Positions 18,401-26,638 are shown, counted from the stretch's first letter. The stretch is DNA of 64,000 nt from CAWKDC01 sp044445605 (GCA_044445605.1 JBIOEA010000005.1:15660-79659); one strand, 5' to 3'. Notes: generated by a model not told the origin, from the letters alone. Numbers and translations are program-made.

Positions 18401-19309
18401 CCCACACCCTCGATTGCACAAAGCATATCGAACCTGAACTATGCAGTGAAGTCTGTGAACCAGGAAACCAGCACTGAAATTGAGTATAAGAAAAAATTTA
18501 TTGAATTATTGAAAGTGATGGACAAGGATGTTAATGATAGCGTCAAGCAAAAAGCTGTGACCGAATTTTTTGATTTTATCACAGGAACACAGCAGGGCGA
18601 AAATCAAGGAACGAAATTATACATGTTATTTAATGCGCTCAAGCAAGAGCTGGTTTATTTATTCAGTGAAAAAAATGGGATATCAAATTATCTCGGCATT
18701 TTGGCAGGTCTTGCTGACGGATGCGTTGCGAATATTTCAATGAAAACCAAAATGTATATTTATGGCAAGCTCATAGACCCTAAGAATGAAAACCCCCAAG
18801 ATGTTATTTTATACCTATTTTTATGTGATCACATTGCCTACCCATTTTTTGAAACAGGTGACAAGTTAGGGGGAAGCGCAGCGGGAGAAGGCGCCGATGT
18901 GTTCGAAAACCTTGAGCTTCGGGCGCTCCATATTTCCGTCCCTGGGTTGCTCGCGGGCATTGCTGCTGAATTTTATGATTTGAGCGAGGCACCAAAAAAT
19001 TTCGTTGAATGCAAACCAAAAATTATGCCTGCAAAATATATCAAACCTTTAGCCACCCCTGAAGAATGCACGCAGTTCTACGATAATCTTTATGACGCTT
19101 ATGGTGAAAATGATGATCTGACGCAAGGTCTGCATGACTCTTTCAAACAAGAAGCTAAAGTAGCCAGCGATTTGATTGTTCGGAAGGCGATGCCTGAATT
19201 ATTGAATACGCCGTATCTTGAGGAATTCAAGAAGGATTGTGAAAAATGGTTGAGTGCGGATTTTGAGCCAGAAGCTAACCCTGTAGCGCAACGCTCCAGG
19301 CCCAAGTAG
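15422..19309 (+). CDS. Giant alpha-solenoid-like protein with ~35-residue Trp-containing repeats
   Basis: A 1295-residue protein of no family I can name. At least twelve units of about 35 residues recur from residue 25 to about 760. Each has a helix of the form xxILxxWL followed by a second helix xxLLxLLPxL. Examples are NIAAWLARP, ILIAGWLRNP, DDIVNTWVKDKGK, DILTWIKESKEK, LILAWIERKNAK and DLISAWIRQES. The remainder is helical without clear repeats. No signal peptide or membrane segment is seen. Such solenoids usually act as binding scaffolds. Size, isolation and location suggest an acquired or lineage-specific protein, possibly a secreted effector, but this is inference. Confidence 0.85.
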   Translation: MAINVQHLKDWLAKPEEAELPESIKARNIAAWLARPDSTVDDVKGLIDTVFPLLKAEDNKAEFIAALMLKPGIVLPMRIMIVDILPSFHGGIKLLVLSIWLSMSNNENDANAIVTPMLHTFQPHAEQLQPKVSVSPDIESIRQMFTNESEQAILIAGWLRNPVHNLSEDIFTKIYPLIQGKMFRAEERTLASFASKPDAPRGEHAKKLMFVLSLNRQNDPENRSVIKEWAENRYKTLDAQDVLDALTLLDKENDKFVLASAWLGIREHQDPLVLLQFLPLLKNPEHQSRLSSGLVSTLRHSFPVKYSISIESLLQIAPYISEGDRSDRIYEWLTVTDNTLNDDEFNQLMDLSAAGKRKDDIVNTWVKDKGKTLTLAQLIKYIPHHEKDSEKSFIKEWMDLPKNKDNLSALVSILSAYPKLFHSYEKRVKIEAAIKNGKEIHEDDAIKTLALFGEPEEKTDVASIFLSKGEFIITTRVFQAILESIGDSAQSIKVKSRFAELWLYRTENKGNFEALDFAIPLLSDVNNAKMDILTWIKESKEKINTETLIKFMSSAKIEDELRCEFFTKWLEEADNSFSADQMLAVLKTFDHKSDNEPNLYESRLILAWIERKNAKYTIDDVLNVLEHMKNKTGQSTLQSRWIHNVVAKKEPLSGSIKSLQELCSANFGNKWKILEMVALWLSNSDNKPTAANITLLLPEFGDDSTKNTLIEMFISAYGGTVDATSLMTMLLFLKSDSYYARDLISAWIRQESDAEKKYKRFTDLIDAKAFGSPYAEAGIKKIIHVFLSNIEGLNKFPDLCKHLYPNSEHMQVTFFKELFPILYMRPQMTLDRANQLMCELTKRLAGAFHETDPCLELLQLGKQYGIKPIDILTIANNRLASKYVSLAQVLDKPLMDALKPAARGKLLVLFGELPQDTKLCALFAYADINRDLEALFTDMVEPEVILGIEQHFRPSASSPYMTDSEHAALTKAFNVDPLPEMGRLCDYLKSKVSPTPSIAQSISNLNYAVKSVNQETSTEIEYKKKFIELLKVMDKDVNDSVKQKAVTEFFDFITGTQQGENQGTKLYMLFNALKQELVYLFSEKNGISNYLGILAGLADGCVANISMKTKMYIYGKLIDPKNENPQDVILYLFLCDHIAYPFFETGDKLGGSAAGEGADVFENLELRALHISVPGLLAGIAAEFYDLSEAPKNFVECKPKIMPAKYIKPLATPEECTQFYDNLYDAYGENDDLTQGLHDSFKQEAKVASDLIVRKAMPELLNTPYLEEFKKDCEKWLSADFEPEANPVAQRSRPK

Positions 19310-19321
19310 TGATCTGAATGT

Positions 19322-20047
19322 TCAAAAAACCACACTCCAAATTCCCGCGCCTATCGCTGCGCCAACCAGCGGGCCAAACACAGGGACCCACGCATACGCC
19401 CAATCTGAATCTCTTTTTTGCGGAATAGGCAGCAGTGCATGCGCAAGGCGCGGCCCTAAATCGCGGGCAGGATTAATCGCATAACCGGTTGGCCCGCCGA
19501 GTGACAAACCGATCCCCCAGACTAACAATGCAACGAAATACGCGCTCAAGCCCGATGGCATGGCCTGCATGGCATGAATAGTGCTGATGGCGCCTACTCC
19601 GAGTACTAAAACGAGCGTGGCTAATAATTCCGTTAAAAAATTGAATGGCAATCGTCGAATGGCAGGCTCTGTGCAAAAGACAGCAAGTTTGTGACTTGCA
19701 TCAGGCGTAGCAGCCCAATGAGGATAATAAACTAGCCAGACAAAAATGCCGCCACACAAACCGCCCAGCAGTTGTGCCAGCATGACAGTCGATAATTGTG
19801 TGAAGGTCGGATAAGCAAACCCTAACAAATGTTTTGCGAGACTCACCGCAGGATTAATATCACCTGCCCCACCGGTGGCTTGTGCCACAAACACGCCCAT
19901 CAGCACGGCCATCGCCCATCCTGTGGTAATGGCAATCCAAGCACCGCTGCTACCCTTCGATTTTCCGAGTAACGTATTCGCAACAACGCCACATCCAAAA
20001 ATACATAACGTCATTGTCCCTAAAAATTCACCGATTAAAAATGCCAT
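19322..20047 (-). CDS. glpF: Glycerol facilitator / aquaglyceroporin (MIP family)
   Basis: A 241-residue inner-membrane channel with six hydrophobic helices. Both pore signatures are present: INPAVSLAKH in the first half and INPARDLGPRLAH in the second. The Asp after the second NPAR is typical of glycerol-conducting members (GlpF) rather than strict water channels. N-terminal FLIGEFLGTMTLCIFGCGVVAN is family-like. No glpK or glpD lies nearby, so glycerol use is not supported by context. It ends 12 bases from the stop of the convergent giant gene. Confidence 0.9.
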   Translation of the reverse strand: MAFLIGEFLGTMTLCIFGCGVVANTLLGKSKGSSGAWIAITTGWAMAVLMGVFVAQATGGAGDINPAVSLAKHLLGFAYPTFTQLSTVMLAQLLGGLCGGIFVWLVYYPHWAATPDASHKLAVFCTEPAIRRLPFNFLTELLATLVLVLGVGAISTIHAMQAMPSGLSAYFVALLVWGIGLSLGGPTGYAINPARDLGPRLAHALLPIPQKRDSDWAYAWVPVFGPLVGAAIGAGIWSVVF

Positions 20048-20145
20048 GGTTATGTCCTTGTGCTGGCTACCCGTTTTTCCCTCATTAATATAAACTAGCC
20101 GGCACTTAAAATCAAAGAGTTATGCTTGCATTGGCAATTTATTCC

Positions 20146-20174
20146 TTGACATTTGGCAATTGGCAGACTATATT
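20146..20174 (+). promoter_or_regulatory. Strong sigma70 promoter and operator of vapBC
   Basis: TTGACA (20146-20151), a 17-base spacer and TATATT (20169-20174) form a near-consensus promoter 21 bases before the vapB ATG. An inverted repeat, ATTGGCA-n8-TGCCAAT, overlaps the -10, and extra TTGGCAAT half-sites lie on either side. The layout fits autorepression by a VapB-VapC complex. Confidence 0.75.
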
Positions 20175-20194
20175 GCCAATATAGGGGGCAATAT

Positions 20195-20440
20195 ATGCAA
20201 ACAACATTAGATAAATTTGGCCGGGTGACGCTCCCAAAAGCCATGCGTGTTCATTTAGGGATTGATACAGATACTCTGCTGGAAATGGAGGAGCAAGGGG
20301 ATGCCGTCATCATTAGAGTTGTTCATAAGCAACGATACACTGCCATAGAAAATGGGTTATTAGTCTATACCGGTAAAGCGATGGGGAATTTAGACCAAAC
20401 TCTTGATGATATTAGAGATGAGCGACTGAAGGATGTTTAA
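20195..20440 (+). CDS. vapB: AbrB/MazE-type antitoxin, VapB-like
   Basis: An 81-residue antitoxin. The N-terminus LDKFGRVTLPKAMRVHLGI is the swapped-hairpin AbrB DNA-binding fold. The C-terminal part, with LDQTLDDIRDERL, is acidic and helical and would bind and inhibit VapC. The ATG at 20195 follows GGGGG at suitable distance; a start further upstream would lie inside the promoter. The stop is two bases before vapC, so the genes are coupled. Expression is probably autoregulated through the TTGGCAAT repeats. Confidence 0.88.
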   Translation: MQTTLDKFGRVTLPKAMRVHLGIDTDTLLEMEEQGDAVIIRVVHKQRYTAIENGLLVYTGKAMGNLDQTLDDIRDERLKDV

Positions 20441-20442
20441 CT

Positions 20443-20901
20443 ATGTTAGTTTTATTGGACACGAATGTATTGGTGGCTGCATTTGTCGCATCACATCCGC
20501 ATCATAGTGCAGCCATGCGTTGGTTTCAACTGGCTGAAAAAAAGAAAATATCTATAATGGTTGCTGCGCATTCGATTGCAGAGTGCTATGCAGTACTCAC
20601 ACGTCTTCCGTTGACCCCTAAAATTTCGCCAGCAGACGCATATCGCATCCTACGTGACAATTCCAAAAAAATGGGAAAACTAGTTTCGTTGGATCCTCAT
20701 GAGTATATGGATATCGCAGAAGATCTTTCATTGTTGGGTTTGAGTGGAGGTATCGTTTATGATGCTATCATCTTGAAAACTGCACAAAAACATCATGCTA
20801 AAAAATTAATTACTTTTAATAAGAAACATTTCTTGCAGCTAAGCCCAGATACCGATTTTATACAATCGGCAGCTGAGCTTATGGCTAGTTTCTCAGAGTA
20901 A
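20443..20901 (+). CDS. vapC: VapC-type PIN-domain ribonuclease toxin
   Basis: A 152-residue PIN-domain toxin. Visible acidic active-site residues are Asp6 in LLDTNVLVAA, Glu47 in HSIAECYAVL and Asp107 in VYDAIIL. The usual fourth position lies in the TFNKKHF loop, where Asn126 replaces the more common Asp. VapC toxins cleave specific RNAs; the target here is unknown. It directly follows vapB. The module looks intact, unlike the vapC remnant at 13600. Confidence 0.9.
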   Translation: MLVLLDTNVLVAAFVASHPHHSAAMRWFQLAEKKKISIMVAAHSIAECYAVLTRLPLTPKISPADAYRILRDNSKKMGKLVSLDPHEYMDIAEDLSLLGLSGGIVYDAIILKTAQKHHAKKLITFNKKHFLQLSPDTDFIQSAAELMASFSE

Positions 20902-20904
20902 ATA

Positions 20905-21702
20905 TTATTGAGTGTCCTGCAACACCTTCACCAATCCAATATAGTTTTCAAGCGTCAGATTCTGCGGTCTTGCCCCTGGGTCGATCCCGAGTTGCTCAAA
21001 TACATCATCTGAAATAATCTTTTTCAAATTGTTACGAATGGTTTTGCGACGCTGGCTGAACGCCAGTTGTACTAATTTTTCGAAGGCAACTTTATCAACA
21101 TCCGCATGCACACCTGCCGCATGAGGAATTAATCGTACAATGCCTGATGTGACTTTCGGCGGCGGGTCAAATGCTTCACGCGGGACATCAAAGCATTTTT
21201 CAACATCACAATAAAATTGCACCATCACACTGAGGCGGCTGTATTCAGAATCACCTACGTTCGCCGCCATGCGGTCAACCACTTCTTTCTGTAACATGAA
21301 ATGCATGTCTTGAATGACATCCAAGTATTCAAAGCAATGAAATAAAATAGGCGAAGAAATATTGTAAGGAAGATTGCCAATCAGGCGAATTTTTTCTCCG
21401 CCTGGATGGATATCCCTAAAATTGACACGTAACACATCGCTCTCAATGATCGTGAGCTCGCCAAAGCGTGCAGCCTTCTCCTTTAATAGAGGAATCACAT
21501 CCCGGTCGAGTTCAATGGCGGTCAGCTTCCCTACCCTTTCTAATAAAGGAATCGTTAAGGCTCCCAGCCCTGGCCCAATTTCTACACAAAAATCGTCCGA
21601 CCTAGGATCAACGGCATCGACAATCTGTTGTATGATGAGGCTATCATGCAGGAAATGCTGGCCAAATCGTTTTCGCGGTGTATGATTAATAGAGTGGTTC
21701 AT
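20905..21702 (-). CDS. rsmA: 16S rRNA dimethyladenosine transferase
   Basis: A 265-residue SAM-dependent methyltransferase that dimethylates two adjacent adenines near the 3' end of 16S rRNA (KsgA). The ATG at 21702 gives the usual start, ahead of RKRFGQHFLHD. Motifs visible: VEIGPGLGALTIPLLE (SAM loop), AIELDRDVIPLL, and the catalytic NLPYNISSPILF. FSQRRKTIRNNLKK is the C-terminal signature. An upstream in-frame start would invade apaG. Unlike in most gammaproteobacteria it is divergent from apaG and separated from surA. Confidence 0.96.
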   Translation of the reverse strand: MNHSINHTPRKRFGQHFLHDSLIIQQIVDAVDPRSDDFCVEIGPGLGALTIPLLERVGKLTAIELDRDVIPLLKEKAARFGELTIIESDVLRVNFRDIHPGGEKIRLIGNLPYNISSPILFHCFEYLDVIQDMHFMLQKEVVDRMAANVGDSEYSRLSVMVQFYCDVEKCFDVPREAFDPPPKVTSGIVRLIPHAAGVHADVDKVAFEKLVQLAFSQRRKTIRNNLKKIISDDVFEQLGIDPGARPQNLTLENYIGLVKVLQDTQ

Positions 21703-21741
21703 GGACGGATCACCAAATTTAAAGCAAGGGAAGATTTTAAC

Positions 21742-22128
21742 ATGCCGCGACAGACTCTGCCTACTATTCAAATCCATGTGCGTTCTGAGTACATTTCAAG
21801 CCAATCTAGCCCAGAAGATGAGCGCTATTTCTTTTCTTATACGATTGAAATCAATAACTTAAGCGATCATGCTGTAAAATTATTGTCCCGTCGTTGGGAG
21901 GTCACCGATGCCCATGGCGGCCAACAAATTATCGAGGGAGCTGGCGTTGTCGGCGAACAACCCGTGATTAAATCAGGTTCCTCCTTCAGTTATACCAGCT
22001 GTGCACTCCTCAAAACGCCCGTTGGAAGCATGGAAGGTAGCTATCGATTTGTCGTTTTGGAAACCAGCCACACCTTCATCGCCCCAATCCCGGCGTTCAG
22101 ACTGGCTGATCCTGTCGTATTACATTAA
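21742..22128 (+). CDS. apaG: ApaG domain protein
   Basis: A 128-residue beta-sandwich protein of the ApaG family. Visible signatures are PTIQIHVRSEYISSQSSPE, FSYTIEINNLSDHAVKLLSRRW, and EGAGVVGEQPVIKSGSSFSY, ending with AFRLADPVVLH. Family members of known structure have a fibronectin-III-like fold; their biochemical role is unclear. The ATG at 21742 gives the standard length. It starts 39 bases from the rsmA start on the opposite strand, so the promoters overlap. apaH is not seen nearby. Confidence 0.93.
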   Translation: MPRQTLPTIQIHVRSEYISSQSSPEDERYFFSYTIEINNLSDHAVKLLSRRWEVTDAHGGQQIIEGAGVVGEQPVIKSGSSFSYTSCALLKTPVGSMEGSYRFVVLETSHTFIAPIPAFRLADPVVLH

Positions 22129-22212
22129 AAACCTTGCTTAAACACCTTGTCTTCTTCCCAACATCCTGAGAAAATAGCCGGGTCGCGTGCAAGCGGCTTG
22201 CGGAGAAAAAAT

Positions 22213-23007
22213 ATGTCATTGTTATCCAAGCTTCTAGCTATTATGGCCGGATGGATGAGTCTTTTGTATACAAGTACGGCTCACGCTGCTTATCAGTTAA
22301 ACATGATAGAGGGTGTTACACCTGTCAGTGTATCCCAGCACGGGTTACACATGACCATGTTATGGGTGGTGACGGCCATTGGGGTCGTCGTATTCAGTGT
22401 GTTGATCTATTCGATCATTATGCATCGGAAATCACGTGGGGTTAAGCCTGCTGATTTTCATGAGAACATTCAAATTGAAGTGATCTGGACGGTCATTCCT
22501 TTTGTGATCTTGATCGTTTTAGCGATTCCTGCCACGCGTGCACTCATTAATATGGAAAACACGGCTAAAGCGGACATGACGATTGCTGTGACCGGATATC
22601 AATGGTATTGGAAGTATGATTACTTAGGTGAAGACCTTTCCTTAACGGCTAACTCAAGCACGACGCAAGAACAGATTGATGGCCTGATGCCTAAATCCGA
22701 GCACTACCTATTAGAAGTAGATAACGTGCTGGTTGTTCCAACGCACACCAAGATTCGTTTTACATTCACCGCAAACGACGTATTGCACGCCTGGTGGATG
22801 CCTGCGCTCGGTATTAAGAAAGACACGGTGCCTGGCTTTATCAATGAGGCATGGGCTTACATTGAAGAGCCCGGGATATATAGAGGGCAATGTGCAGAGC
22901 TTTGTGGCATTCGTCATGGCTTTATGCCGATTGTCGTCGAAGCTAAATCCCCAGAAGATTATCAAGCCTGGCTAGCAACCCAGAAAAGCGCGAAGGAAAA
23001 ATCATGA
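22213..23007 (+). CDS. ctaC: Cytochrome c oxidase subunit II
   Basis: A 264-residue subunit that accepts electrons from cytochrome c through a binuclear CuA centre on the periplasmic side. It has a signal peptide (to about THA-AYQ), two transmembrane helices (about 45-68 and 88-110), and a cupredoxin domain. CuA ligands are visible in DVLHAWW and in CAELCGIRHGFMP. GYQWYWKYDY is the aromatic electron-entry patch. The ATG at 22213 follows GGAG. Its end overlaps ctaD by four bases (ATGA). Confidence 0.96.
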   Translation: MSLLSKLLAIMAGWMSLLYTSTAHAAYQLNMIEGVTPVSVSQHGLHMTMLWVVTAIGVVVFSVLIYSIIMHRKSRGVKPADFHENIQIEVIWTVIPFVILIVLAIPATRALINMENTAKADMTIAVTGYQWYWKYDYLGEDLSLTANSSTTQEQIDGLMPKSEHYLLEVDNVLVVPTHTKIRFTFTANDVLHAWWMPALGIKKDTVPGFINEAWAYIEEPGIYRGQCAELCGIRHGFMPIVVEAKSPEDYQAWLATQKSAKEKS

Positions 23008-24614
23008 GTACACTCGATCACACCCATCACACCGATGACCACGATCATAGCCATGGCCCAGCCAAAGGCATAACACGTTGGTTATTCACAACGAACCATA
23101 AAGACATTGGCACGATGTATCTATGGCTCAGCTTCATCATGTTTTTGGTGGGCGGCGCCATGGCGATGGTTATCCGTGCCGAGCTATTTATGCCTGGCTT
23201 GCAATTAGTCGAGCCTAATACATTCAACCAATTGACGACCATGCATGGTTTGATCATGGTGTTTGGTGGGGTGATGCCAGCCTTCACAGGGTTGGCGAAC
23301 TGGATGATTCCGATGATGATTGGTGCGCCTGATATGGCGTTGCCACGGATGAACAACTGGAGCTTCTGGATTCTGCCATTTGCGTTTTCGATCCTGATCA
23401 TGTCTTGGTTTATGGACGGGGGTGCACCTAACTTCGGTTGGACGTTCTACGCACCGTTATCGGTTCAAGGCCCACCGAGCACAGACTTCTTCATTTTCTC
23501 GGTTCACTTGATGGGTATTTCATCCATCATGGGTGCGATGAACGTGATTGTGACGATCTGGAACATGCGTGCACCTGGCATGACATGGATGCGCATGCCG
23601 ATTTTCTGCTGGTCTTGGCTGATCACTGCCTTCTTATTGATCGCGGTTATGCCGGTATTAGCAGGTGCGGTGACGATGTTGCTGACCGATCGTAACTTTG
23701 GTACGAGCTTCTTCAATGCAGCAGGCGGCGGTGACCCAGTATTGTTCCAGCATTTGTTCTGGTTCTTCGGGCATCCTGAAGTGTATATCATGATTTTGCC
23801 GGCATTCGGCGTGGTGTCTGAAATTGTACCGACCTTTGCGCGGAAGCGTTTGTTTGGACGTACATCGATGATCTACGCGATTGTCGCGATTGCAGGTTTG
23901 TCCTTTATTGTATGGGCTCACCACATGTTCACGACGGGATTACCGTTAGTGGCAAGCTTATTCTTTATGTATGCAACGATGTTGATTTCTGTCCCAACGG
24001 GGGTGAAGATATTCAACTGGACCTCGACGATTTTCAGGGGCGCGTTGACATTTGAAACACCGATGTTATTTGCATTAGCATTCATTTTCTTGTTCACTGT
24101 TGGCGGGTTCTCTGGGTTGATGCTTGCCTTGACTCCCTCGGACATTCGTTATCATGATACTTACTTCGTTGTGGCGCATTTCCACTATGTCTTGGTGTCG
24201 GGCGCTGTGTTTTCGATTTTTGCGGCGGTGTACTACTGGTTGCCAAAATGGACCGGGACGATGTACAACGAAACCTTGGGTAAGTTCCATTTTTGGATCT
24301 CCGTGATTTCGGTGAATCTGACATTCTTCCCGATGCACTTTGTTGGTTTGGCCGGTATGCCCCGTCGTATTCCTGACTATGCGCTGCAGTTTGCCGATTT
24401 CAATCGCATTGCTTCCGTAGGTGGATTCATTTTCGGGTTATCGCAATTCTTATTGCTCTATATCGTCATTCAAACTATCCGTGGAAAGGGCCGCAAGGCG
24501 ACAGACATGGTATGGGACCACCCACGTGGTTTGGAATTTATTCTGCACTCACCACCTGCGTACCATACCTTTAGTACGCCGCCCACATTGCAAGAAGTGG
24601 AAGAACATCATTGA
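23004..24614 (+). CDS. ctaD: Cytochrome c oxidase subunit I (heme-copper, aa3 type)
   Basis: A 536-residue catalytic subunit with 12 membrane helices, reducing O2 to water and pumping protons. The CuB and heme region is visible: WFFGHPEVYIMILPAFG with the His-Tyr pair, WAHHMFTTG, and VVAHFHYVLVSG carrying both heme histidines. NWMIPMMIGAPDMALPRMNN is the D-channel region. A His/Asp-rich N-terminus (HTHHTDDHDHSH) precedes the first helix and might bind metal. Length and motifs indicate an A-type oxidase. Confidence 0.97.
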   Translation: MSTLDHTHHTDDHDHSHGPAKGITRWLFTTNHKDIGTMYLWLSFIMFLVGGAMAMVIRAELFMPGLQLVEPNTFNQLTTMHGLIMVFGGVMPAFTGLANWMIPMMIGAPDMALPRMNNWSFWILPFAFSILIMSWFMDGGAPNFGWTFYAPLSVQGPPSTDFFIFSVHLMGISSIMGAMNVIVTIWNMRAPGMTWMRMPIFCWSWLITAFLLIAVMPVLAGAVTMLLTDRNFGTSFFNAAGGGDPVLFQHLFWFFGHPEVYIMILPAFGVVSEIVPTFARKRLFGRTSMIYAIVAIAGLSFIVWAHHMFTTGLPLVASLFFMYATMLISVPTGVKIFNWTSTIFRGALTFETPMLFALAFIFLFTVGGFSGLMLALTPSDIRYHDTYFVVAHFHYVLVSGAVFSIFAAVYYWLPKWTGTMYNETLGKFHFWISVISVNLTFFPMHFVGLAGMPRRIPDYALQFADFNRIASVGGFIFGLSQFLLLYIVIQTIRGKGRKATDMVWDHPRGLEFILHSPPAYHTFSTPPTLQEVEEHH

Positions 24615-25138
24615 TGCCTACGCCGCGCAATAAACCAATCGTTGTGAAGTTGATTGTTGCGGCCTTGTGCATGTTTGCGTTCACCTATGCGATGGTGCCT
24701 TTGTACGACACATTCTGTCGCATGACGGGCATCAACGGCAAAACGGGTGGTAAAGTGAGGGTAGTGAATACGGGGGTGGATTATTCTCGGACGATCCGTG
24801 TGGATTTTGTGACATATACTAACCAAGGGATGCCTTGGGAATTTTATGGGAAACAGACTCATGTGGATGTGCATCCGGGGGAGACGGTAAAAGTGATGTT
24901 TTATGCGAAGAACCCGACGGATAAGTACATGGTCGGGCAATCGATACCGAGTGTCACGCCGCCGCAGTCCGCGCCGTATTTGAAGAAGACAGAGTGTTTT
25001 TGTTTTAACAATCAACCTCTGGAAGCCCATGGGTTTGAGGAAATGCCGTTAGTGTTTTACATTGACCCAGCATTACCGAAGGATATTTCGCAAATGACGT
25101 TGTCGTATACGTTGTTTGATATTAGTAGGGGCGAATAA
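24614..25138 (+). CDS. ctaG: Cytochrome c oxidase assembly protein CtaG/Cox11
   Basis: A 174-residue membrane-anchored copper chaperone that delivers copper to the CuB site of subunit I. One N-terminal helix (about residues 8-28) is followed by YDTFCRMTGINGKTGG and, near the end, the copper-binding ECFCFNNQPL. EEMPLVFYIDP is also typical. The ATG overlaps the ctaD stop by one base (TGATG). The gene order ctaC-D-G-E is classical. Confidence 0.95.
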   Translation: MPTPRNKPIVVKLIVAALCMFAFTYAMVPLYDTFCRMTGINGKTGGKVRVVNTGVDYSRTIRVDFVTYTNQGMPWEFYGKQTHVDVHPGETVKVMFYAKNPTDKYMVGQSIPSVTPPQSAPYLKKTECFCFNNQPLEAHGFEEMPLVFYIDPALPKDISQMTLSYTLFDISRGE

Positions 25139-25166
25139 ACATTCGTCCATTTTAACGGAGCTCATC

Positions 25167-26063
25167 ATGACGAACAAATATGAACATTATTATGTGCCTG
25201 CGCAGAGCGTTTGGCCGATTGTCGGTGCGATAGGCCTGTTTTTGTTTGCGGTGGGCGCTGCGAAGCTGATGCATGTGTTCAATCCAGCGATTGCAACGCC
25301 GCTAAGCCAGGCATTAATGTTCTTCATTCCAGGTGTGCTGGTGATTTTATTCATGGTGTCAGGCTGGTTTAACCACGTTGTGCATGAAAGCATGCAAGGG
25401 TTATATTCAAAGCAGATGGATCATTCTTTCCGATACGGCATGATGTGGTTCATTTTCTCTGAGGTGATGTTTTTCGCGGCCTTTTTCGGCGCATTATTTT
25501 ACATACGTGAATTTTCGGTGCCATGGTTAGGCGGACATGGGGCAAAAGGTGTGACCAGCACATTGTGGCCTCATTTTGAAGCGATGTGGCCGCTGATGGA
25601 CACGCCGAACCCGGACAAGTTCCCAGCGCCACATGAAGTGATTGGTTGGAAAGGCATCCCGTTATTAAACACGATTATTCTGTTATCGAGCGGCGTGACA
25701 GTGACCTGGGCGCATTGGGCGTTGAAGGTGCGCAAGCGTACACAGTTGAACATCGCGATGTTGCTAACGGTGCTGTTGGGCGCTGCGTTCTTGACGTTTC
25801 AAGTACATGAATACAGAGAAGCGTATCACCATCTTGGTTTAACGTTGCACTCAGGCGTGTTCGGATCGACATTCTTTATGTTGACGGGCTTCCACGGGAT
25901 GCACGTGACATTAGGAACGATCATGTTGCTGGTGATCTTATTTCGTTGCATGAAGGGACATTTTACCCCTGAGCATCATTTTGCTTTTGAAGCGGTGGCT
26001 TGGTACTGGCACTTTGTTGACGTTGTATGGTTAGGGCTGTTCTTTTTTGTGTATGTTTTATAA
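25167..26063 (+). CDS. ctaE: Cytochrome c oxidase subunit III
   Basis: A 298-residue integral membrane subunit with seven hydrophobic helices that stabilises proton pumping by subunit I. Signatures: RYGMMWFIFSEVMFFAAFFGAL with the conserved Glu, SSGVTVTWAHWAL, and TGFHGMHVTLG, ending AWYWHFVDVVWLGLFFFVYV. The ATG at 25167 follows CGGAG; an upstream in-frame start would overlap ctaG. It is the last gene of the operon. Confidence 0.95.
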   Translation: MTNKYEHYYVPAQSVWPIVGAIGLFLFAVGAAKLMHVFNPAIATPLSQALMFFIPGVLVILFMVSGWFNHVVHESMQGLYSKQMDHSFRYGMMWFIFSEVMFFAAFFGALFYIREFSVPWLGGHGAKGVTSTLWPHFEAMWPLMDTPNPDKFPAPHEVIGWKGIPLLNTIILLSSGVTVTWAHWALKVRKRTQLNIAMLLTVLLGAAFLTFQVHEYREAYHHLGLTLHSGVFGSTFFMLTGFHGMHVTLGTIMLLVILFRCMKGHFTPEHHFAFEAVAWYWHFVDVVWLGLFFFVYVL

Positions 26064-26074
26064 TTGACTGTCAT

Positions 26075-26139
26075 CCCAGAAAAAATCTGTCCGCGTCAGT
26101 TTTAAGAAAACAGGAGCGTCACAGATTTTTATCTGGGAC
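26075..26139. repeat. Large imperfect hairpin after the oxidase operon
   Basis: TCCCAGAAAAAATCTGT at 26075 pairs with ACAGATTTTTATCTGGGA ending at 26139, about 16 base pairs around a 30-base middle that contains a second partial complement. No clean T-run follows. It may be an intergenic repetitive element or a 3' stabiliser for the cox transcript. Confidence 0.5.
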
Positions 26140-26173
26140 CCAGTAACAATATTGCTAATGAGAGGAACTCATC

Positions 26174-26602
26174 TTGGCCTTCATTGACACACCCTGCGTA
26201 GGCGTTTGTTCTACGGTCTACGGCGACGACATATGCCGTGGTTGCAAGCGTACTTCTGATGAAGTGATTGATTGGAATTTACTGACGTCGGATCAAAAGT
26301 TTGCGATTTATGCACGATTAGGTGCACAGGCGGATGAGATAGTCTCGCAGTTTTTGACGATCACTGATCCTGCGGCCATTGCTGCCTCATTAGACGCGCA
26401 ATCCATTCGTTATCGTGCTGATCACAGCCCTTCCACATGGTTAATCCAATGGTTACGGTTCACACGTGAAGAGATTGCATGGAAAGAGCTAGGCGTCACA
26501 TTAAAATCTAACTATGCACATTATTCTGCATTGGCATTGTTTACGGAGTTAGATAATGCCTTGTATGAATATGCCAACACATTACGCCCTGACACATTTT
26601 GA
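26174..26602 (+). CDS. DUF1289 domain protein
   Basis: A 142-residue cytoplasmic protein. The N-terminal 50 residues form a DUF1289 domain: DTPCVGVCSTVY and DDICRGCKRTSDEVIDW, four cysteines likely to bind a metal, probably zinc. The rest is helical and unfamiliar, so it is longer than a minimal DUF1289 protein. Start is TTG at 26174, preceded by AGAGGAA; no ATG gives the cysteine motif. No function is established. It ends 36 bases before the response regulator gene. Confidence 0.8.
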   Translation: MAFIDTPCVGVCSTVYGDDICRGCKRTSDEVIDWNLLTSDQKFAIYARLGAQADEIVSQFLTITDPAAIAASLDAQSIRYRADHSPSTWLIQWLRFTREEIAWKELGVTLKSNYAHYSALALFTELDNALYEYANTLRPDTF

Positions 26603-26638
26603 CATCATATCCCGGTTTAAAAGTGCTAGTATTTAGGG

